A DNA stretch of 64,000 bases from Scleromitrula shiraiana (lineage: Eukaryota > Ascomycota > Leotiomycetes > Helotiales > Sclerotiniaceae). Each line of letters begins with the position of its first letter. The first letter of the stretch is position 1. Below are positions 56,685-64,000 of this stretch, one piece after another. The notes under the pieces were generated by a model, which saw only the letters and a list, made by a program, of their open reading frames with translations, was not told where the DNA came from and searched no databases. Position numbers and translations under genes: made by a program. Location: assembly GCA_028455995.1 (NCBI GenBank), contig JABELC010000006.1:930001-994000 (forward strand). Reading direction: 5' to 3'.

Positions 56685-58025
56685 TCATTCAATCGTCAAT
56701 ATCCAACCATCTTCCTCTCTTTCGTTTCTTCCATTAAGTCCACCCCAAAGCAAGATGCTGTTCACGTCAACATCACCCATTGATGAACTAGCGAACCAAC
56801 CTCTTTCGCCTGGCACAAGCTTCCTGACATCATCTCCCTCGACACCTTCGGAATCAGATACTGTCAACTGAGTCCAAAGTCCCTCACCAGTCTGTCTACC
56901 TAATGCTTGCCACGTAGCATCTTTGAAGCTCGCACCAGTCATTCCTTGAGGTGGAGCTTGAAACGCCCAAACATCACTCCAGAATTTGCCCGCTCCATCG
57001 TGTCCATTGCTGCTTGGATCCCTCTCACCAAGTAAAAGAATCAAATACTCTCGACCCATCCCAGTATTTATTGTATGAAATCCTGCTACGCTCCTGTTGC
57101 CCGGATATTTCATGTCTTCCTCTTGAAAATCCAATGTCTCCCAATCTCCTTTTGGAATCACTCCCATTTCTCCCTTACCACCTTTGTCGTTGAATGTTGC
57201 TAGACCCAACTCCAAAATACCAAGATATCCCCCTTCTTCATTTTCTCCATCGAATCCGCCGTATCTGTAAATTCTTTGTTTGGATATAGTGATCGATGTT
57301 CCACCTCTTGGCTTACCAGGAGCCGAGGGAAATTCTCTCCATGTACGGCTTCGAACGTCGAATGCCCACAGATCATTTGTTCTTCCCGATTCTGGACAAC
57401 CTGCATGCACAAAGAAGGTACCATGCCCACCTTGCTTGTCATCCGTTTGCGCGCCTTCTGCGATTTTTCCAATTCTTGGTTCCTCCTTGGCTTGATCGTA
57501 TTTCACGCTCTTCATATTTTGAGGCTCTGGTTTTTCGATAGCAACACTCGCGTGGTAGGATCTCGCAGCAGGAAACGGAGTGTCTTGAGCAGGATCCAAA
57601 AATGACCATAAGTCCGTCCTCGTATCATAAATCCAGACTCGTCCATTCTCCTGCAAAGGCTTCATGTCTTTACCACCTCTGCCACCAAAGATGAAAATAC
57701 GCTCACCAATAACAGCTGCAGTATGACCCACTCTCTTCTCTGGAACTTCGCCTGTTACGGATTCGGATTTTGCAGGAATAACGCGATAATCGGCGGAGGT
57801 GACAGTTCCGGATGGAAGTGTAATTATGTGCATGTCGTTATCGACGGGCTCACGAGGATTGATCTCGCCACCGAAGATATAAGCACGGCCAGCTACGACG
57901 GAGATAGTATGAGATGATCTTGGTAGGTGAACGCCATTGATGCGATTCCACTTTGCTTTAATTGCGTGAGTATTCTGAAAAAGGCCATGGGTGATTTTGG
58001 CAGCAGTTGCTCCTATTTCCATCAT
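56685..58025 (-). CDS. Kelch-repeat beta-propeller protein
   Basis: A single exon gives 446 residues. Several Kelch blades are visible with the RxxH, GG and Y..W pattern: LPRSSHTISVVAGRAYIFGG at about 35, RVGHTAAVIGERIFIFGGRG at about 97, VWIYDTRTDLWSFL, ARSYHASVAIE, LWAFDVRSRTWREFPSAPG, GGTSITISKQRIYRYGGFDG and VAGFHTINTG. Five or six blades are present, so it folds as a propeller. There is no signal peptide or F-box. Such proteins scaffold complexes or, in some cases, assist nitrile or other small-molecule chemistry; the role here is unknown. The next gene upstream on the same strand is unrelated. Confidence 0.87.
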   Translation of the reverse strand: MMEIGATAAKITHGLFQNTHAIKAKWNRINGVHLPRSSHTISVVAGRAYIFGGEINPREPVDNDMHIITLPSGTVTSADYRVIPAKSESVTGEVPEKRVGHTAAVIGERIFIFGGRGGKDMKPLQENGRVWIYDTRTDLWSFLDPAQDTPFPAARSYHASVAIEKPEPQNMKSVKYDQAKEEPRIGKIAEGAQTDDKQGGHGTFFVHAGCPESGRTNDLWAFDVRSRTWREFPSAPGKPRGGTSITISKQRIYRYGGFDGENEEGGYLGILELGLATFNDKGGKGEMGVIPKGDWETLDFQEEDMKYPGNRSVAGFHTINTGMGREYLILLLGERDPSSNGHDGAGKFWSDVWAFQAPPQGMTGASFKDATWQALGRQTGEGLWTQLTVSDSEGVEGDDVRKLVPGERGWFASSSMGDVDVNSILLWGGLNGRNEREEDGWILTIE

Positions 58026-58564
58026 TTTGAAGTCGTCAAGGTGTATAAATTAAGTGTTTTTACTTTGTATAAGAGATGTAGTTAAAAAACTGATAAATGT
58101 TTGATACAAAAAAAATTCATTTATAGAAGTTTGAAAGATTGCAAGTTGAATAATATAATCTTGGAAGTTGGAACTTGAAAGGGAGCTATGGGAGCTTCAC
58201 CAGCCTAATAATTTCTAAGCCCCGCCGAGCCAGCTATTATCGTACGAGCTACGTCAAAGGGAAGCTTGGATGTTTTGGTGGGGTAAGAGGAGAGCCCTGT
58301 TGCCCTGTCTCGTAAACTCTCGTAGGAAAGAGTTGTAGTTCTATCAACTATATGATCTGATTGTCCTTATGATACTACAACATTCAAAATACCATCTGAA
58401 AATAATAATAATATGATTGTTTCAATATTATTAGAAGAAAAATCTAATGAGGCTGATGATTAGGCTGATATAACTAGAACTACCCTGAGGCCAACAATTA
58501 TAACCAAATCCACCTACATTCAAGTTGCAACATCTACATCAAAATCAGCAGTAAGTCACAAAAG
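58026..58564. other. divergent promoter region
   Basis: Spacer between the Kelch and Oma1-like genes; promoter for both. No clear motif. Confidence 0.4.
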
Positions 58565-59770
58565 ATGTTGGGTCTTTTCCGAAATATCTCAAATCGAGCT
58601 TCACGGCATACAAATCTCTCACCATCCCGATTCAGTTCGGCATTCAGCAAACATCAGATTTACTTCCCTCCTGCTGCGAATATCGTTCGCGTCTCTAAAC
58701 CGATATGGCCATCTCCAAGTTCCACGCGTTATTATAGCCAGTTTAGACGGCCGCGGATTCATTATCGATTCGATCCAAATGAAGCACAAAATGCAAAGCC
58801 TTTAATCACACAAGAGAACTTGCTGCAGCATATCCGATGGGGTGTTTTTATTCTCGTTGGAGGAATAGGGTTTTATGTTATCAATCTTGAGGAAGTACCA
58901 GTCTCAGGGAGGCGACGATTTAATATTTATAGTTCTAAAGCCATGGAAAGGGAGGGGAAGATGATGTATCAACAAATCATGCAAGAATATTGGGGCAGTA
59001 TATTACCGGATTTTGATCAAAGAACTATAATGGTGAGAAGAGTTATGGAGCGTTTAATACCAGCGAGTGGGCTCACCGACTGTGAATGGGAAGTCCATGT
59101 GATAGACTCAAAAGGTAGATGTCGATTAGAAGACGGTATTCTCAGTTGGCTAATCCTTTACAGAGAAGAACGCATTCATAATACCGGGCGGTAAAGTCTT
59201 CGTCTTCACTGGTATATTACCTATCGCTAAAACCGATGATGGCCTTGCGGCAATCCTCGGCCATGAGGTGGCGCATAATGTTGCCAATCACAGTGGTGAA
59301 AGCATGAGCCGCAGCGCCCTTTTCTCTATGCCCCTACGCTTGCTTTTCAGAGTGCTTGATGATATGGAATATACCGCAGGACTTGGTGAAATTCTTGGCT
59401 CTCTTCTTCTGACCTATGGCCTCAATCTTCCAGCGTCAAGGAACCAAGAATTTGAGGCTGATTATATTGGTTTGATGATGATGGCTAAAAGCTGTTTTGA
59501 TCTCAAAGAAGCAGTTGGTGTATGGGAGAGAATGCAGGCTGCGGAGAGTAGTGAAATACCTCAATGGCTTTCGACTCATCCATCAGTAAGTGGCTACTTT
59601 CAATGTCTGATGCGCTTCATACTGACTCATACCAGCATGGCAATCGAATAGTACGAATTAGCGATAGTCTTCCAAAAGCAGAGAGTGCTAGGAACGACAG
59701 TGGGTGTGGATTTACGTCGGGAAATTATAATGACTTCCAAAATTCATTTGGTGGGTTATGGGGAAGGTGA
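58565..59770 (+). CDS. OMA1: Oma1-type mitochondrial M48 metalloprotease
   Basis: Inner-membrane quality-control peptidase. Three exons (58565-59114, 59164-59585, 59636-59770) give 368 residues. The first 70 residues are Arg/Ser-rich without acidic residues, a mitochondrial import leader. Residues about 95-115 form the membrane helix (RWGVFILVGGIGFYVINLEE), then VPVSGRRRFNIYS, the family's conserved sequence. The catalytic motif is GHEVAHNVANH (HExxH), preceded by GGKVFVFTGILPIAKTDDGLAAIL. The third zinc ligand is in NQEFEADYIGLMMMA. The end STHPSHGNRI is also typical. The short first intron (GTAGAT...TTACAG) is needed to restore the IIPGGK reading. Spacing and length match fungal Oma1, which cleaves misfolded inner-membrane proteins under stress. 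Confidence 0.93.
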
Positions 59771-60662
59771 CCATGGAAGCGTAGTAGATTATAATTGGGG
59801 GAGTTTTGTGGGACAGCTAAACCGGATGGAAATAGGTGATATACTCTACTCTTAATCGTCAACTTCAAAATGTAAGTCTTCTCCTTAATGTCTTAAGAAA
59901 ATATAAAAAATGGTGGGCGATAAGTATTTGCAAGTCATTTTCGGTCGAACTATGAGTCAAATTGGATCGAAGTTATCAAATGTGATCATCACTATACATC
60001 AGATTCTCCACCTCCTCCAAAGAGTCTTAAAATGGCTCATTCCCGTAAAAAGGGTGGTATCACACAGAGCCCAATTTTCACTCATTTGTACAAATGAGGC
60101 CAGAATCGTTCGGCTATCGCGAAAAGAATTCAGTGTAATTGTCCGCTTTCCTGCGCTGCAACCGCGGGGTTATCGCGTGTTATGCAAGTATGTAGCCTTG
60201 AGTTTTGGTGGGGTAGTTTAATAGGTGGTCATCAATGAGCGGTGTATCTGTCACGAGCTGAGCCGCTGTCTACATTGATCAATCCTCATGTTGTTATGCA
60301 ATTGTCTCCACACCGCTATACTTTTTCGACCGGTCGTTTCTTGCAAAACAATTGAAGTCGTTGCAGGAATCACCCCCGTTGCTAAGATGTTTTAATGTAT
60401 TTGGATCGATTCGTATGATGCAAGCAGTGGACGACAAAGCATACGATGAAAATGTTGTGCGCTTGGCCATGAACGCGACGTAACCTTAACCTGGATGTTC
60501 CTGAGACCTTTCTTAGCTTGCACACGTAGGTACTCATCTCTTATATTTATCTTTCAATCCCGCTGGTATTGATGAGATTAATTCCCTATTCTCTTCGTCT
60601 TCCAAACTCTTCTCATTAGCATTCAATTATACCCAATCTTTTCTTGTTCAATCTCTGTTACT
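59771..60662. other. intergenic, no gene seen
   Basis: A 103-codon frame at 59910-60221 lacks any family likeness. The remainder is spacer and the leader of the next gene. Confidence 0.45.
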
Positions 60663-61733
60663 ATGGCTACTGCAGTCTTACAACCACTTCAAGCCATGTC
60701 TATGGACCGGGAAATCATGGCTCCATCCCCAATCTCCAATAATCAATCTAGACACGGGAGAAGTAAACACGGAGGAAGTTTCTCCAACAATCGCAAAACT
60801 CGCCAGCGTGGGTATAGCATCGTTGACGATCGTCATGCAACTATCACTCGAGCTCTTACAAAGGTGCTTAAATGCACATCTGAAGAAGAAGAGGAGCAGG
60901 AAGAGTCACAAAAGCCTTCAGCGGATGCCGAGGGTTGGTTCAACTGTGAGAAAGTGGTAAGTAGCTTCACTGCATTCGCCACTCCCGATATCTCCATATT
61001 CGTAACACTAATCCGTCACAAATAGCTCAATAACCTTACCTCTCTCGAAATTAGCCTTGCGGAACTCAAAGATGTTATGTCATCACCAATTTCCAGATCT
61101 CGTTTCGTGCTTAAAACCACCACTGGGGATTCCGAGTCAGAACTCCCATTTGAATATCTAATTCGTCTCAATCCTTCCGTCCCCCCTACTACCACATCCT
61201 CCGGCTCCACCACAGAACTCCAAGCCCTCACTCCAGCCACCGAAAATCTTCCAGATCTTGTAGTCTACGAGACCTCTTACGCAAACTACCCACTCATTCT
61301 TAACAGCGGCGGCATCAAGCGAGCCGGTGGACAATCCCACCTCTCATTCGCATCCATCACCGTATCAGACGATGGAACCGAATCCCGCATCACAGCTTCC
61401 AAAGATGATGCCGATGTATCGATCTACATCTCCTTACAATTAACCATGATAAACAACCCAGAGATAAAATGGTACAAAAACGAAGCTGGTGTGATTCTCA
61501 GCGAGGGAGACGAGAGTGGAGTGATCGGTAAGAGCTTCTGGAAGAAGGTAGTGGCAAGACGTGCAGATATCGGGGTGCTTTTTGAAAATGGAGAGGTGAG
61601 GAAGGAGGTTCCTGTTGGGTTGAGAGGGAAAAGCGGGAAGGGTAAGAGGGGTAGTGGGAAGGGGAATAAGGGTTGGAATAGCAAGGAGATTAAGGAGAGG
61701 AGTGAGGATGAGCAGGAATCGAATGAGGAATAG
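60663..61733 (+). CDS. Tpt1/KptA-like RNA 2'-phosphotransferase with altered active site
   Basis: Tpt1 removes the 2'-phosphate left at tRNA splice junctions, using NAD+. Two exons (60663-60956, 61026-61733) give 333 residues. The arrangement follows Tpt1: ATITRALTKVLKCTSEE (normally [L]S[KR]xLSxxLRHxA), AEGWFNCEKVLNNLTSLEIS (winged-helix part), DVMSSPISRSRFVLKT (normally NDKQRFxL), and VVYETSYANYPLILNSGGIKRAG followed by QSHLSFA. The catalytic Arg-His of LLRH is replaced by LKC, and the RxHxHL motif reads GQSHLS. The last 40 residues are Lys/Gly-rich and basic. The match to Tpt1 rests on layout and several strands. The substitutions make a non-catalytic paralogue likely, unless a catalytic copy is elsewhere. 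Confidence 0.72.
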
Positions 61734-62817
61734 ATTCCTATTCTTCTAGCGAGCAAGAATTCTAAGTACAAAGTACATATACACGAGAACCACGATAAGG
61801 GAAGGAGTTTGATTAAAGGTTTAAATGCGAGATAATCCATTTTCCAATATCCGGTCAAAATATGAATATTGAAATGTTTCAAGCTACTTCCTTGTTGATT
61901 GTTTGTAGAAATAGGTAATGATGTACTTTTTGAGCTAATTCGGTTTGAATCTTTGTTTGAAGTATGGTCATTCAAACATGTTTCGGTCGATATCAATTCG
62001 AATGTCTGTTTTTATAGATATTCAAATTATTTTGAACAAATCCAGTCTCAATTTCTGTTTGGAGCAGAAGCATTAAGCTAGCTTTGAACTAATTTGAACA
62101 TCTATTGGAGGTTTAGACAATCAAATCAGAACAATATATGGAGTATCGTGGTTGTATATAAACTGAAAGGATATTCAAAACTATAACTACTCGGTTCTAG
62201 ATATCTCATATTTCGTAGGTAGTATTGCGTATTAAGCACTTTAAACTAATATGCTAGAAATGATGGAGGAAATGTATTAATACAAAACTTGACAACAGGA
62301 AAACAGGTCTAACAGCTATCTAAAATCTATCTATTCTCTCTGGGGTATAAATGACTCTAAATCCAAAACGATAAAATTATAACTCGCTCAACAAAACATG
62401 TATTCTAATCAAATATCCAACTAAGGAGTTTATATAACTTCAACACAACTTATTCAAATCCACCTGAGTAGGAATAATCTCAACATCTTCCCGCGTAAAC
62501 GAATTCACTACAACTCTCAATTAAGAGCGACTTCGCTCATCACCCGCTCCCCCCCAAAAGAAATCATCATCCCCTCACCACATCGAATGTTCAGCAAGGC
62601 CATGAACATTCAAAGAACGAGCGACACAAGCACGACAAGAAAAAACAAATGCGAGACAGGAGGGTAAGGTAAGGCATGCGAGCTGCCTGATGTTGGCCTA
62701 TATTGCAGTTATTATTGATAAATTTACAAAACTTTTCTTCCTTCCATGTAGATTAGATCGAGATATGCCGATTCCTTTCCATACTATAATACTCTCTTTG
62801 TGAACATAAAGTCCTTC
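61734..62817. other. convergent 3' intergenic, no gene seen
   Basis: 1.1 kb of A/T-rich spacer. No repeat or RNA gene recognised. Confidence 0.45.
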
Positions 62818-63892
62818 TTACAAGCCATTCAAATTTTTTTGCGCGGTGAAAACGTTTCCTGTTCGGGATGTCAGTGGGTCTGGTTGTAAGTTTTATGTTT
62901 TTGGTAGATATACCTCTATCATAGAAGTCCACGAGAATCGCTCTCGGTTTCCTACCCCAAGCCTTTTCACAGAGATCAGCTTGAGCTCCGATACTTCCAA
63001 CTCCAGTTGCGGCGTTCTAGATCATTGATATGTTAATAATTGATTTCATGCTAGTTGACTTTCATTTTCTCAAGTGGATGCAGACAAGAACAGAGGGGCA
63101 CTACTCACAGTTGTTTGATCTGCTGCCTTGTCTGGGATTAAGATACCAAGAACACTAACATCCAGGAAATGGTTGACAACGGCCATCAGGCCGTCTCCAT
63201 GTGAATTCGCTGGACGATCGAGGGCACAAGTGGGAAAGTCGGGAGTGGTCACGTCGAAAGCAGTTTCGAAAAAGTAGCTAAACTCGTCAAGAATGTATGG
63301 AACCTTTGATGTATCTGCAAGATAATCTGTGATAGTTGAGTAAGAGAAGTACTATTTAAGAAGAAATATTAAGATGCTTACCTAGGAACATAACAAGTCG
63401 GTCTCCAGAACTTATCATTTCTTGAAGAGTAGGCCAGTCGTCTATTGCAAGTTGATGCGGGGGTTTGTATGCGTAAGTGATTAAACCACTGGCAACCATT
63501 GCGTCACCAAAAAGGTATACAGAGGCCCGATCCCCGTTTGTCAAAAATAGAGTTACAACTTCATTGGGGTTTGCATCCATCCACTTTTTGATTTTGGTTA
63601 GATAAGAAACCAGTTTCCCAGCATATAGCTCAACACAGGAGGTATGACACAATGACAGTGCATTTAGGAAGACATGCGTTTGTGCTTGAAGAAATCGAAT
63701 TCCGGCATTGAGTTGAGCTGTGACATCAACGTCTTGATTATCTGTAGGGAGATATCCTACAAATGCGCTATCATGAGCACCTATCTGAGAGACGTTTGAC
63801 CACTTTCGAGAACATAGGGCAGCATTCCCGTTACAGATTTGAGCAACGGTAGATGCCACTAAGAGTAGGGAAGATAAAAATATGAGACGCAT
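62818..63892 (-). CDS. secreted PLC-like phosphodiesterase (PI-PLC X-domain fold)
   Basis: Four minus-strand exons (63892-63382, 63314-63109, 63016-62914, 62858-62818) give 286 residues and end at a TAA. The start is set at the Met preceding RLIFLSSLLLVASTVAQIC, a clean signal peptide; the frame is open upstream to 63988, but that extension is unlikely. The X-domain layout follows: WSNVSQIGAHDSAFVGY (first catalytic-type His), LNAGIRFLQAQTHV, LCHTSCVELYAG (second His), IKKWMDANPNEVVTLFLTNGD, WPTLQEMISSGDRLVMFLG, VPYILDEFSYFFETAFDV, and the late FYDRGNVFTAQKNLNGL. It should cleave phosphodiester bonds outside the cell, as in bacterial PI-PLC-like proteins. The gene lies whole in the window, but its promoter is cut off after 108 bases. 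Confidence 0.87.
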
Positions 63893-64000
63893 TTGGATTG
63901 CTTGTCCGTGCAAGAGAGTTGAGATGAAGAATAAAGTAATTGATAGACCTCCGACAAAGATGGGAATATTATGTACTCTTATAGCCACTTTTCTAAACAG

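Noticed and set aside
59910..60221. 103-codon frame after the OMA1-like gene
   Set aside because: Unrelated to Oma1, no start context, and probably chance.
1..64000. Biosynthetic gene cluster or CRISPR/defence-like array
   Set aside because: No core synthase, no direct-repeat/spacer pattern and no set of functionally linked neighbours is visible; the genes read as unrelated fungal loci.

Overview
The window is nuclear DNA of a filamentous ascomycete. Genes are split by short GT-AG introns of about 35-130 bases, often with a CTAAC branch site. Neighbouring genes are unrelated and lie on both strands. There are fungal-only families (CFEM/GPI protein, DUF3425-type bZIP, Clr5-like domain, Dal5-type permeases, laccase) and an extremely A/T-rich block of the kind left by repeat-induced point mutation (RIP). 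Gene style and protein flavour suggest a Leotiomycete of the Botrytis/Sclerotinia kind; that is an impression from memory, not a measured match.

Layout. 0-7.3 kb: 3' end of an allantoate-permease-type transporter, membrane-anchored peptidyl-tRNA hydrolase Pth2, an unknown intracellular protein, and a three-exon MFS transporter. 7.6-15.8 kb: a DOMON/cytochrome b561 membrane protein, a small secreted protein, a broken laccase gene, and an eight-exon alkaline ceramidase with a 13-base micro-exon. 16.8-22 kb: N-anchored cytochrome b5, a WW-domain protein, a microsatellite-rich spacer, and a KpsF/GutQ-like SIS-CBS sugar-phosphate isomerase. 22-31 kb: a gene-poor accessory zone with one tiny membrane protein, a secreted alpha/beta-hydrolase pseudogene with four in-frame stops, and directly beside it a 2.0 kb A/T-saturated element with terminal inverted repeats. 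31-45 kb: a 1009-residue fungal protein with acidic tail, a Dal5/Tna1-type transporter, a hotdog thioesterase, an RluA-type pseudouridine synthase, and a bZIP factor. 45.7-64 kb: an ERCC6L2-like SNF2 ATPase, a CFEM GPI protein, a Clr5-like/HD-phosphohydrolase fusion, a zinc deaminase, a Kelch propeller, an Oma1-type mitochondrial protease, a Tpt1/KptA-like protein that appears to lack catalytic residues, and a secreted PLC-like phosphodiesterase.

No operon-like system or obvious biosynthetic cluster is visible; most genes look like independent housekeeping or accessory loci. The most notable observations are the inverted-repeat element with a neighbouring pseudogene whose four stops could all be C-to-T changes, the multiply damaged laccase, the Tpt1-like protein with altered catalytic positions, and the Clr5-HD fusion. 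Exon boundaries were worked out by hand from splice consensus, frame continuity and remembered family sequence; no search or RNA evidence was available.
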